A stretch of 64,000 bases of DNA from Actinomycetaceae bacterium (GTDB lineage: Bacteria > Actinomycetota > Actinomycetes > Actinomycetales > Actinomycetaceae), in assembly GCA_030532405.1 (NCBI GenBank), contig JAUNLF010000005.1, positions 62,001 through 126,000 of the forward strand, in the 5' to 3' direction. The translations under genes were made by a program, and so were the position numbers. Within the stretch, counting starts at the first letter, position 1. The number at the start of each line of letters is the position of its first letter. The notes beneath the pieces were generated by a model, which saw only the letters and a list, made by a program, of their open reading frames with translations, ran no database searches and had not been told where the DNA came from. Shown in pieces: positions 7,655-16,250 of this stretch.

Positions 7655-9559
7655 TTACTTTCCGAACTGTAGCGAGTGCAGTTTCGCGTACTCGCCACCC
7701 TTCTTGAGAAGCTCCTCGTGAGTGCCTTGCTCCACCACGTCTCCGTCCTCCATCACGAGGATGACGTCCGCAGACCTAATTGTTGACAAGCGGTGTGCAA
7801 TCACGAACGAAGTGCGCCCCTCACGCAACCGCTCCATTGCCTCTTGAATGACAGCCTCCGTGCGCGTATCAACCGACGAAGTTGCCTCATCCAAAATCAG
7901 GATCTGCGGCTTCGAAATGAATGCGCGCGCAATCGTAAGCAGCTGGCGTTCACCCTGGGACAGGTTAGAACCCTCATCCTTAACAATCGTGTCGTAGCCG
8001 TCCGGCAGGTGACGGATAAACGAATCCGCCTGCGCCGCCACCGCCGCGGCAACGATCTCTTCCTTGGAAACCTCACGGTTCGCGCCGTAAGCAATGTTGT
8101 CCGAGATCGTCCCCTCAAACAGCCAAGTATCCTGCAACACCATGCCGATACCACTGCGCAGATCGTCCTTATTAATGTCCGCAATCGAACGGCCATCAAT
8201 CGTGATAGCACCCGAATCCAGCTCGTAGAACCTCATAACCAGGTTCACCAGCGTCGTCTTACCAGCACCCGTCGGGCCAACAATCGCAATCATGTGCCCC
8301 GGTTCAACCGTCAACGACAGTCCGCGAATAACAGGCTCGCCGGGCTCATAACTGAACCTCACGTCCTCAAAACGGATAGTCGCATCCGCCAAATCCAGGC
8401 CGGCCACACGTCGCTGCGCATCCGGCTCCATCTCTTCGGCATCCAAAAACTCAAAAATGCGTTCCGCCGAAGCAATCGCCGACTGCACCATTGACGCCAT
8501 CGACGCCAAATGCGCAATCGGGTGCGTGAACTGACGCGAATACTGGATAAACGCCTGCACCGAACCCAGCGAAATCGCACCCGACGCCACCTGCAAGCCA
8601 CCGGCAACAGCAACCAGCACGTAAGACAGGTTCGAAACCAACTGCATAGCCGGCCTCATCAGCATTGAAATGCCCTGCGCGCGGGCCGAAGCGCTGTAAA
8701 GACGCTCATTAGCCTCATCAAACTGGCCGATGAACTCCCCGCGCAAACCGAAAGCCTGCACGACCTCGTGACCCGTATACGCCTCTTCAACAACGCCACC
8801 CAAGTCGCCGGTCGCCTTCCACTGCTTACGGAAATACGGCTGCGCCTTCTTCGCAATAAACCCGGCAACAACACCGCCAAGCGGCACCACAACAATCGCC
8901 AAAATCGCGAGCCGCCACGAAATCCAAAACATCATGACCAAAATGCCGATAATCGTCAGCAGGCCCTCAAACAGCTGGGCGATAACCTGCTGCATCGACT
9001 GCGTCACGTTGTCAACGTCATTCGTCACGCGTGACATGAGGTCGCCGCGCCTGCGCGAATCAATAAACGAAAGCGGCAGCCGGTCAATCTTTGCCTGCAC
9101 CTGGTTGCGCATCCGGTAGCCCGTCTTTTGCACCATCAACCGCACAATCAGGCCGACCAGGTAGTAGAACAGTGACGCGAACGCATACACCGCAACCGCG
9201 ATCATCAACACGCGCGCCAAAGCCTCAAAATCCACACCCGAACCGGGCGTGATTTGCATGGAGCCAAGCATGTCAGCCAGCTGATTTTGCCCCTCGGCAC
9301 GCAACTGCTGAACGTACTGGTCCTTCGTCATTCCCTGCGGGATGTAGCGCGATGCAACGCCGTTGAAAATAATGTTCGTGCCGTCGCCAAGCAGCTTCGG
9401 CCCCGCGACCGTGAGCGCAACAGCGATCGCCGTCAAAATCAGTGACGCGCTGATGCGCACGTACTCCGGGCGCAGTTCCTTAAGTAGGCGCTTAGTGGAG
9501 CCCCAAAAGTTCTGGCTCTTTTCTACCCCGCGGCCGCCGTGGCCTCCTCCGCCCCTCAT
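7655..9559 (-). CDS. ABC exporter half-transporter, canonical ATPase site
   Basis: 634-residue fusion of an N-terminal six-helix ABC exporter membrane domain and a C-terminal ATPase. Nucleotide motifs are intact: Walker A GPTGAGKTT, signature LSQGERQ, Walker B ILILDEATSSVD with the catalytic Glu, and the H-loop IAHRLSTI. The N-terminus carries a Gly/His-rich lead (MRGGGGHGGRG). Its ATG overlaps the stop of the upstream half-transporter gene by four bases, so the two are made together and almost certainly form a heterodimer of the TM287/288, YheI/YheH or LmrCD type. Such pumps export drugs, lipids or peptides; the substrate here is unknown. Confidence 0.88.
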   Translation of the reverse strand: MRGGGGHGGRGVEKSQNFWGSTKRLLKELRPEYVRISASLILTAIAVALTVAGPKLLGDGTNIIFNGVASRYIPQGMTKDQYVQQLRAEGQNQLADMLGSMQITPGSGVDFEALARVLMIAVAVYAFASLFYYLVGLIVRLMVQKTGYRMRNQVQAKIDRLPLSFIDSRRRGDLMSRVTNDVDNVTQSMQQVIAQLFEGLLTIIGILVMMFWISWRLAILAIVVVPLGGVVAGFIAKKAQPYFRKQWKATGDLGGVVEEAYTGHEVVQAFGLRGEFIGQFDEANERLYSASARAQGISMLMRPAMQLVSNLSYVLVAVAGGLQVASGAISLGSVQAFIQYSRQFTHPIAHLASMASMVQSAIASAERIFEFLDAEEMEPDAQRRVAGLDLADATIRFEDVRFSYEPGEPVIRGLSLTVEPGHMIAIVGPTGAGKTTLVNLVMRFYELDSGAITIDGRSIADINKDDLRSGIGMVLQDTWLFEGTISDNIAYGANREVSKEEIVAAAVAAQADSFIRHLPDGYDTIVKDEGSNLSQGERQLLTIARAFISKPQILILDEATSSVDTRTEAVIQEAMERLREGRTSFVIAHRLSTIRSADVILVMEDGDVVEQGTHEELLKKGGEYAKLHSLQFGK

Positions 9560-11289
9560 TGGCGCACCTCCCCGGATTGTGACTCAGCGATTTCACGATA
9601 GAGCCAGCAGTTTTGCATCAGCTCCTCATGCGTTCCAAGCCCTTGCACGTCGCCTTCACCCAAAACCAGAATCTGATCCGCATCCACAATCGAGGACGTC
9701 TTTTGTGACACCACGATCACGGCCGCGTCACCAACGTAGTTGCTCAATCCGTCGCGAAGCCTCTGCTCAGTTTGAGCATCCAAGGCGGACAGTGAGTCGT
9801 CGAAAATGTAAAGGTCAGCGTCACGGTACAGCGCCCTCGCGATTGCCAGGCGCTGCTTTTGACCGCCGGAGAAGTTCTGCCCGCCGGCCTCGACCTCCGA
9901 ATCGATCCCATCGTCAAGCTTCGACACGAACTCCCACGCCTGCGCGCCCTTCAACGCCCACTCGACGCGCTCGCGGTCCACGTCAGCCTGGGCAAAATGG
10001 CCGGCCACAGTGCTCGCAATGGTTCCCGAGAACAAATACGCCTTTTGCGGCACCAGCGAGATGCGGCGCCGCACTTCGTCAATCTCGAAGTCTTTAATCG
10101 GATGCCCATCCACCCGAACTTCGCCCTCGGACACGTCAAACAAGCGCGGCAAAATGTTTACCAGCGTGGATTTTCCAGACGCGGTCGGCCCCACAACACC
10201 CGTGATCGTTCCGCGTGGGAATTTGACGGAAAGATTTTGGAGGACGGGCTCGCGCGCGCCCGGGTATGAAACAGTGACGTCGTTTAAGGAGAACTCGACG
10301 GGGCCCGTGATCTCGCGGTGCTGCGCGGCAGGCTCCAGGTCGGATTCGGTTTCCAAAACCTCCAGGACACGCTCGGCAGAAACGGAGCCGCGCGGAACCA
10401 TCACGAACATGAACCCGGCCATCATCACGGACATGAAGATCTGCATCAAATAGTTGATGAACGCAATCAGAGAGCCGACCTCGGCACTGCCCTGTTCAAT
10501 AAGGTGACCGCCGTACCAAATAACCGCGACCTGCGTCATCCAAATAATGAACTGCGCGGCCGGGAACATGACCGCAAACAGTTTGCCAATCGCAATCGCA
10601 ACATCGCGCAGGTCAGCGTTTGCATCCTGATACTTCTTACGTTCCGTATCTTGACGCACGAACGCGCGAATCACGCGAACACCCGACAGTTGCTCGCGAA
10701 GCGTCGTATTCATGCGGTCAATGCGTTCCTGCTGAGTCTTAAACAGCGGATGCATACGCGCCATGATTACGCCAATCACCAGCGCAACCAGCGGAACCGC
10801 AACGAGTAGCAAGCCGGACATTTGAACGCTTTGACGCAGCGCCATAATGACCGCGCCAACACCCATGAGCGGCGCCATCACCATGATCGTAAACGTCATC
10901 ATCGTTACCATTTGGATCTGCTGAACGTCGTTCGTATTACGCGTAATCAGTGACGGCGGGCCAATGTGTGAAAGCTGAGCCGTAGAAAAACTCTGCGCGT
11001 GCTTAAACTGCTCCCGGCGCAACCAGCGCCCCATCCCCATGGACGTCACCGCAGAAATCAACACGCCAGCCCCGGCAGTAACTGCTTGCACCGCCGAGAA
11101 ACCAAGCATTATTACACCCAAGCGCCAGATGACGTTCGTGTCGCCAACAACTACGCCCTCATTAATAATTCGGGCATTCAAATCCGGAAGGAACAGCGAT
11201 GCGGCGACCGCGATCAACTGGAGAAGGATGATAGCTACAACAGCAGGAATGTGGTGGCGCAAATACCTCCACACAAGGCGAAATAGCAT
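9556..11289 (-). CDS. ABC exporter half-transporter, degenerate ATPase site
   Basis: 577-residue partner of the downstream half-transporter: six membrane segments, then an ATPase with Walker A GPTASGKST and signature FSGGQKQRLAIARAL. Two catalytic residues are altered: Walker B reads IFDDSLSALD, with Asp where the catalytic Glu should be, and the switch loop is VVSQKTSSI, with Gln in place of His. This asymmetric pattern is typical of the non-hydrolysing subunit of heterodimeric exporters. AAGGAG lies upstream of the ATG at 11289. First gene of the two-gene operon. Confidence 0.88.
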   Translation of the reverse strand: MLFRLVWRYLRHHIPAVVAIILLQLIAVAASLFLPDLNARIINEGVVVGDTNVIWRLGVIMLGFSAVQAVTAGAGVLISAVTSMGMGRWLRREQFKHAQSFSTAQLSHIGPPSLITRNTNDVQQIQMVTMMTFTIMVMAPLMGVGAVIMALRQSVQMSGLLLVAVPLVALVIGVIMARMHPLFKTQQERIDRMNTTLREQLSGVRVIRAFVRQDTERKKYQDANADLRDVAIAIGKLFAVMFPAAQFIIWMTQVAVIWYGGHLIEQGSAEVGSLIAFINYLMQIFMSVMMAGFMFVMVPRGSVSAERVLEVLETESDLEPAAQHREITGPVEFSLNDVTVSYPGAREPVLQNLSVKFPRGTITGVVGPTASGKSTLVNILPRLFDVSEGEVRVDGHPIKDFEIDEVRRRISLVPQKAYLFSGTIASTVAGHFAQADVDRERVEWALKGAQAWEFVSKLDDGIDSEVEAGGQNFSGGQKQRLAIARALYRDADLYIFDDSLSALDAQTEQRLRDGLSNYVGDAAVIVVSQKTSSIVDADQILVLGEGDVQGLGTHEELMQNCWLYREIAESQSGEVRQ

Positions 11290-11411
11290 TCAATTCTCCT
11301 TAAAAATTCAACGGATCAAGTCTGACACGAAACGCCGCCCAATTGCAGTTTGGGTGATCAAGACAACCGTTGGCAGGGGCAAAACAGCCGCTGAGATAGT
11401 AACTTTAAAGA

Positions 11412-12074
11412 ATGGCCCACCAAAAAGCTTTTTCAACAGCATTGCTAGAAGTCGCGGTTTACTACGTTTACGCCCGCGTCGCCGAGGCCGACCTGTCCGC
11501 GCTGGAGCAGGCCGGCCGGCAGTGGTTCAACGCCGGCGCGGACGGCGCGCAGTCAAAGTGGGAGCAAGAACTGGACACGCTCGCCCTCGTTTTCGAAAAT
11601 CTTGGAGTGGACGGGGCGGCGGGCGCCGCGGATAGAATCCTGCACACCGCGCTAGGCATGCGGCTAGCTGGCAAAGACGCCAAGCAAACCACGCTGTCCG
11701 TTTCAAAATACGACCGCGAGCGCAAGAAAATCCTGGCCGAGCTAAACCTAGCGTCTTCGCAGGGGGCGCTGCTGTGGCCGCCAACGTCGCAAACCATCCT
11801 GGCCAGGATGGGTGGAAAATGGTCAGCCGCAATGGAAGCGACCGGCCTGGCCGCGTCCTCGGACGGGAAAATCGGCCGCAAAAACACGCGTTTTACCGAT
11901 CAAGACCGCGAACGCGCCCTGCGCGCGTACCTTCGCCACTGCGAGGTTGAAACCCTCAACCCCTCCTATTCCGGCTACACGAAATGGGCCAGGCAACAAG
12001 ACTTCGCCCCCTCCGGAGCCGCCATCCGCCAAGCCTACGGAACGTGGCAAAAAGCGTTAAACCAAGTTCAATAA
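11412..12074 (+). CDS. Protein with HNH-associated-like WxxAL repeats, function unknown
   Basis: I do not recognise this 220-residue protein as a whole. The N-terminal half is helical and Ala-rich with no motif. The C-terminal half contains two units of the pattern S/P-x3-I-x11-15-W-x2-A-(L/M) (around GKWSAAMEATGL and GTWQKALNQV), like the small helical repeats found beside HNH homing endonucleases and in some DNA-binding proteins. No nuclease motif (His-Asn-His) is present, so a DNA-binding role is only a suggestion. A TAACTT box (11400-11405) ends six bases before the ATG, pointing to leaderless expression. It stands alone, divergent from the exporter operon. Confidence 0.6.
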   Translation: MAHQKAFSTALLEVAVYYVYARVAEADLSALEQAGRQWFNAGADGAQSKWEQELDTLALVFENLGVDGAAGAADRILHTALGMRLAGKDAKQTTLSVSKYDRERKKILAELNLASSQGALLWPPTSQTILARMGGKWSAAMEATGLAASSDGKIGRKNTRFTDQDRERALRAYLRHCEVETLNPSYSGYTKWARQQDFAPSGAAIRQAYGTWQKALNQVQ

Positions 12075-12127
12075 TCCAAATTTTTGAGGGCGAGCCTGCC
12101 GCGCGTTTAGCCAGCTCGCGCTTGGGT

Positions 12128-12517
12128 TTAGAAGCGCCCCTCGTTAGTGTCACGCCCTCGCAACCGGTCCAACTCGCGACGCTCACGCTTGGTAGGACGA
12201 CCCGACCCGCGCTCGCGGCGCGGAAGCGACATCATGACAAACGGCTCCGGCAACGGCGGCGAATGATCAATATAAGCCGTCTGCGCAATCGGAGCACCAA
12301 CCCGCGTTTGCAGAAGCTTCACGACCTCCAAAATGCGATCAAAGCCTTGAAACCGGTAGGTGACAGTATCGCCAACCGCGACTTTCTGTGAGGGCTTCGC
12401 CGTGTAGCCGTTAACCTTCACGTGCCCGGCCTTACACGCGGCAGTTGCTTTGGAACGCGACTTCACTTGACGCACGCTCCAAAGCCAGGTGTCTACTCTG
12501 ACGGTTTCCTCACTCAT
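12128..12517 (-). CDS. S4-domain RNA-binding protein (Hsp15-like)
   Basis: 129-residue basic protein. Residues from about 6 to 65 form an S4 domain (VRVDTWLWSVRQVKSRSKAT, then GHVKVNGYTAKPSQKVAVGD), the fold of Hsp15/YrfH, which in E. coli binds 50S subunits carrying stalled nascent chains; the C-terminal tail is Arg-rich (GRPTKRERRELDRLRG). It is likely to act on ribosomes or tRNA. TAGCAT lies six bases upstream of the ATG and no Shine-Dalgarno is seen, so it is probably leaderless. It is divergent from the AspT-like transporter with almost no intergenic DNA (12518-12556). Confidence 0.83.
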   Translation of the reverse strand: MSEETVRVDTWLWSVRQVKSRSKATAACKAGHVKVNGYTAKPSQKVAVGDTVTYRFQGFDRILEVVKLLQTRVGAPIAQTAYIDHSPPLPEPFVMMSLPRRERGSGRPTKRERRELDRLRGRDTNEGRF

Positions 12518-12556
12518 GTACCCATGCTAACCCGCTCATGGCATATGGTTGGAGGC

Positions 12557-14131
12557 GTGTTTGGCATACTTTCCCATAGCCCCATCCTGACGTTCTTCCT
12601 GGTCGTCGCTGTCGGCGCGGCATTCGGCCAGATCAAATTTGGGCCCCTCAAGTTCGGGGCGGCCGGCGCACTGTTCGTCGGCCTCGCATTCTCGGCGGCA
12701 TACCCCGAACTAGGGGAGAACATGTCGCTCATGCAGTCCATTGGCCTCGCAATGTTCACTTACACGGTGGGCGTGGCTGCGGGCGCGACCTTTATGCAAC
12801 AACTTAAGAACCAGGCACCCCTAATGGGCGCCGCCGCACTAACCACTATCGCGGCCGGAATCGTCGCCGTAGTCGGCGGCAAACTACTGAAAGTACCAGC
12901 CGAACTAACCACCGGCCTCTTCACCGGCGCACTCACGTCCGCGCCCGCGTTAGATTCGGCAATGCGAGTAACCGAATCCTCAACCCCCGGCGCTGGCTAC
13001 GCGGTGGGCTACCCCTTCGGCGTGATCGTCGGCATTATCATCGTGTCGATCGTCGTAGAGCGACCGTGGAAGGGCGAGAAGGACACGCCCTCACTCGCGG
13101 GAACGGGCCTCGTGGCACACACCGCGATCGTTCACAAAAACATTAATCTTCGCGACGTGGAGCCCTGGGCGTGCCAGGACGTTCGCATGTCGTACCTGCG
13201 CCGCGATGGCGTCACCCGCGTAATCGTTCCCGGCGAAGAACTAAAACCGGACGACCTGGTCGTAGTTGTCGGTGAAGAACCGCGCGTCAAAGAGACCATC
13301 GAGATTCTGGGTGAACTATCCAAAGAACACATTGCGGATGACCGTCGCGCAGTCGATTTTGAAAAGATTCGCGTCTCTGACTCGGACCTAACTGGTAAAA
13401 CGATTGCTGAGCTTAACCTCCCCGTGCGCTTCGGTGGCCTAGTCACGCGCGTGACTCGCGGCGACCTGGAGTTACTCGCAAAAGATGAGCTAAACCTGCA
13501 ACCCGGTGACGAAGTCTCGGTTGCCGTGCCTTCGGACCAGTTGAAGAAGATCCGCCGTTTCTTTGGTGACTCCGACACGCGCGTCGCCGAGATCGATGCG
13601 CTGTCGTTCGGCCTCGGCATGGTCCTGGGCCTACTGGTCGGCCTCGTATCGATCCCGATGCCCGGTGGCGCAATGTTCTCGCTGGGCGCCGCGGCCGGCC
13701 CACTGGTGGTTGGCATGGTGCTCGGTTCACTTCGCCGCACCGGCGTACTGATCTGGTCCATGCCCGAATCAGTGAACCTAACGATCCGCCAGCTCGGACT
13801 CTTGTTCTTCCTCGCCGCACTAGGCTTGGGCGCAGGATCGGAGTTTAAAGAGGTCGTAGTCACCTCCCTGGGTTGGAAGGCCGCAATAATCTCAACCGCG
13901 ATCGCCCTGGTATCCGCGGGCCTGTTGGCCATTGCCGGCCGCTTCTTGAAGCTTTCGGGCCCGCGCACCGCGGGTGGCGTGGCCGGATTCCTGGGGCAAC
14001 CCGCAATCTTGCAGGCTGCTACTGCGCGCGTGTCTGACGAACGCATTGAATCCGCTTACGCCGCGCTGTTTGCCTCCGCGATCGTATTCAAGATCCTGCT
14101 GGTGCCGGTCATCTACTCATTCCTGAGCTAA
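12557..14131 (+). CDS. AspT/YidE-family transporter with two RCK_C domains
   Basis: Predicted inner-membrane transporter of about 524 residues with the YidE/YbjL/AspT layout: a hydrophobic block of about five helices, a soluble middle containing two TrkA-C (RCK_C) domains (around INLRDVEPWACQDVRMSYL and IRVSDSDLTGKTIAELNLP), then a second hydrophobic block homologous to the first. Characterised AspT exchanges aspartate for alanine; substrates of most relatives are unknown. Start choice is uncertain: in-frame ATGs occur at 12524 and 12545, but GTG 12557 gives MFGILSHSPILTFF, fits the family N-terminus, and has a TATGGT box seven bases upstream as in other leaderless genes here. Confidence 0.83.
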   Translation: MFGILSHSPILTFFLVVAVGAAFGQIKFGPLKFGAAGALFVGLAFSAAYPELGENMSLMQSIGLAMFTYTVGVAAGATFMQQLKNQAPLMGAAALTTIAAGIVAVVGGKLLKVPAELTTGLFTGALTSAPALDSAMRVTESSTPGAGYAVGYPFGVIVGIIIVSIVVERPWKGEKDTPSLAGTGLVAHTAIVHKNINLRDVEPWACQDVRMSYLRRDGVTRVIVPGEELKPDDLVVVVGEEPRVKETIEILGELSKEHIADDRRAVDFEKIRVSDSDLTGKTIAELNLPVRFGGLVTRVTRGDLELLAKDELNLQPGDEVSVAVPSDQLKKIRRFFGDSDTRVAEIDALSFGLGMVLGLLVGLVSIPMPGGAMFSLGAAAGPLVVGMVLGSLRRTGVLIWSMPESVNLTIRQLGLLFFLAALGLGAGSEFKEVVVTSLGWKAAIISTAIALVSAGLLAIAGRFLKLSGPRTAGGVAGFLGQPAILQAATARVSDERIESAYAALFASAIVFKILLVPVIYSFLS

Positions 14132-14132
14132 C

Positions 14133-14237
14133 GCGCCTTGCCGGCCCGCGCCTTGCCGGCCCGCGTTCTGCACGCGCCTTGCCGGCCCGCCTGTTTACGT
14201 CCTGCCGGCTCGCGTTCTGCTCGCACTCGCGCGAGCC
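14133..14237. repeat. GCGCCTTGCCGGCCC repeat cluster between convergent genes
   Basis: Three perfect copies of GCGCCTTGCCGGCCC (14133-14147, 14148-14162, 14174-14188), the first two directly adjacent, followed by a diverged CCTGCCGGCTCGCG and a GGCTCGCG/CGCGAGCC hairpin (14207-14214 with 14230-14237). CGCGTTCTGC also occurs twice. The array fills the gap between the converging AspT-like and M18 peptidase genes and may stop transcription from both sides, though no T tract is present. Confidence 0.75.
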
Positions 14238-14273
14238 GCGAACCGGCAAGACGTTTGCCAAAAGGGCTGGCCG

Positions 14274-15575
14274 CTACGCGCCTTGCCAGTACTGTTCGAT
14301 AACGCGCGAGAGCGCCAGATGGTCTTTCACGTGGCTCATTTCGCGCGCGGAGTGCATGGATAGCAGCCCGATGCCGACGTCAACCGTGGTGATACCCAGG
14401 CGGGTTGCTGTTAGCGGTCCGATTGTGGAGCCGCACGGCACCGAGTTGTTCGACACGAACGCCTGGTTTTCCACACCCGCTGCCTCGCAGATGCGGTTCC
14501 ACAGCGCGGTGCCCACAGCGTCCGTCGCGTAGCGCTGGTTTGCGTTGAGCTTCAGCATTGGGCCCGCGCCCGGCATCGGGTGGTTGTTCGGGTCGTGGCG
14601 CTCCGAATAGTTCGGGTGCACAAAGTGTCCCGCGTCAGCCGAAACGCACGTGGTGGTGGCGAGCATGCGGTGGTATCCGTCCTCGTCCCGTCCGGTCGCG
14701 GCGGCAAGGCGACGCAAAACGGATTCGAGGATTGGCCCGGAAGCACCCGAACGGGTCGACGACCCAACTTCTTCGTGATCGAACGCCGCAAATACAGCAA
14801 TGTCACGCGTGTTCGCGAGGCCGTCCTCGCGCCCGGCGAGCTTCTCCATTGCAACCAAGCCAGCGTGAACTGAAGACAGGTTGTCCTGCCTGCCGGCGGC
14901 AAAGAATTCTTCGTTTACTCCAAAACGGGCTGGCTTCTCAGTCGCGTACGAAACGAGGTCGTGTCCCGCGATCTGGTCGGCCGAGTCCAATCCTGCGAGC
15001 TGTGCCAAATGGTCGAAAATGGTCTGCCCGTCGCCCAGCATCCAGACGGGTTGCATGTGCTTTTGACGGTCGAGTTTGAGGCCGTCCTTGTTGATCTCAC
15101 GGTCCAGGTGAATCGCGAGCTGCGGGATGCGCGCAATCGGGCCGGTATTCACCAGGTGCTCGTTGCCCTCGCGGTCGATCAGGCGGCCAGCGAAGCCGAC
15201 CTCACGGTCAAGCCAAGAGTTCAGTAGCAGGCCACCGTACAGTTCAACGTCGATCTGTCCCCAGCCGTCAGAAGTTGTTGAAGACCCCGACGGTTTGATC
15301 TTCAGACCGGGGGAGTCCGTGTGGCAGCCGACAATCCTGAAGGAGGCCGCAGACGCGTCCTCGGGAACGAACCACGTCATGACGGCGCCGTCGCGGATAA
15401 AGAAACGCCCGCCGGGCTCGGCTGACATCGGATCAGATTCGCTAACTTGCGTGAATCCGACGGCTTCGAGGCGGCGGGCTATTTCTGCTGCTGCGTGGTA
15501 GGAGGACGGGGACGCGCTAATGAAGTCCGCGAAGTCCTCTACGTGTGCGATTTCTGCTGAATCTAGGTAGGTCAT
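14274..15575 (-). CDS. apeB: M18 family aminopeptidase
   Basis: Cytoplasmic dinuclear-zinc aminopeptidase that removes N-terminal (often acidic) residues from peptides. The M18 signatures are in order: VGCHTDSPGLKIKP with the first metal His and Asp, AAFDHEEVGSSTRSGASGP with the catalytic Glu pair, SADAGHFVHPNYSERHD, and GITTVDVGIGLLSMHSAREM with the last metal His. Length 433 aa matches the family. TAACTT, overlapping the stop of the upstream GNAT gene, ends six bases before the ATG; GGAGG abuts the start too closely to be a normal ribosome-binding site, so leaderless initiation is possible beside co-transcription with the GNAT gene. Confidence 0.92.
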   Translation of the reverse strand: MTYLDSAEIAHVEDFADFISASPSSYHAAAEIARRLEAVGFTQVSESDPMSAEPGGRFFIRDGAVMTWFVPEDASAASFRIVGCHTDSPGLKIKPSGSSTTSDGWGQIDVELYGGLLLNSWLDREVGFAGRLIDREGNEHLVNTGPIARIPQLAIHLDREINKDGLKLDRQKHMQPVWMLGDGQTIFDHLAQLAGLDSADQIAGHDLVSYATEKPARFGVNEEFFAAGRQDNLSSVHAGLVAMEKLAGREDGLANTRDIAVFAAFDHEEVGSSTRSGASGPILESVLRRLAAATGRDEDGYHRMLATTTCVSADAGHFVHPNYSERHDPNNHPMPGAGPMLKLNANQRYATDAVGTALWNRICEAAGVENQAFVSNNSVPCGSTIGPLTATRLGITTVDVGIGLLSMHSAREMSHVKDHLALSRVIEQYWQGA

Positions 15576-15584
15576 GCCTCCAAG

Positions 15585-16019
15585 TTAGCAGGAGTAGCGG
15601 TAAACATTCGTGTTGCGTTTGTCGAAACCGACGCGCTGGTACAGGCGGTTCGCGGCCTCGCGGGACGGGCGTGACGTCAAGTCCACCGTGCACGTTCCAA
15701 GACTGTTCGCGTATTCGAGGGCGGCTTCGGTTAGCTTACGGCCAGCTCCCTGCCCGCGAGTTTCCTCCGAGACGACTACGTCCTCGATCCATGCCCGCGT
15801 ACCGGTGGGGATGTGGAAGATAACGAGGGTGAGCATGCCGAGAATATTGTTCGGATCATCATCGGGCGTGTAGACGAACAGGTGGACGTTCGGTTGAGAA
15901 ATGAAACGCTCGAGGCCCTCCGGTGTCATTGCGGATGCTGAGGATGAAAGTTGCGGGAGCAGACGGTTCACGGCCTCAAGTAGCTCCGGCGTTGCCTTGT
16001 CGATAGTCTGAACGGTCAT
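15585..16019 (-). CDS. GNAT N-acetyltransferase
   Basis: 144-residue single-domain acetyl-CoA-dependent transferase. The acetyl-CoA loop is visible as VVSEETRGQGAGRKLTEAAL (Q/RxxGxG/A), preceded by the beta strands LGMLTLVIFHIPTGTRAWIE and followed by the dinucleotide-like LTSRPSREAANRLYQRVGF typical of GCN5 enzymes. The acceptor is unknown. The stop is ten bases before the M18 peptidase ATG, so both are probably on one transcript. GGGGAA precedes the ATG. The 231 bp upstream (16020-16250), shared with thrC, contain no gene that I can support. Confidence 0.87.
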   Translation of the reverse strand: MTVQTIDKATPELLEAVNRLLPQLSSSASAMTPEGLERFISQPNVHLFVYTPDDDPNNILGMLTLVIFHIPTGTRAWIEDVVVSEETRGQGAGRKLTEAALEYANSLGTCTVDLTSRPSREAANRLYQRVGFDKRNTNVYRYSC

Positions 16020-16250
16020 TGTGTTCCCCTAACTGGACGGGTTGAAACTTACCCCCCATTGTAAAGTTTCGCGTCGACAAAATGGCCTCATGGCGCGCAC
16101 TATTCGCCGCGAAGCCACCCGGCGCGGTTGCGTCCGCGTGTCGGCGGCAAACCGCGAGAGCGGCGCCCTCATAACGCTTTGAATAAAAGTGCAGGCCACT
16201 AAGTTTGGAATGCACAATTAATCGGGGGTGGAACTTAGTAGGCTAAGCGC

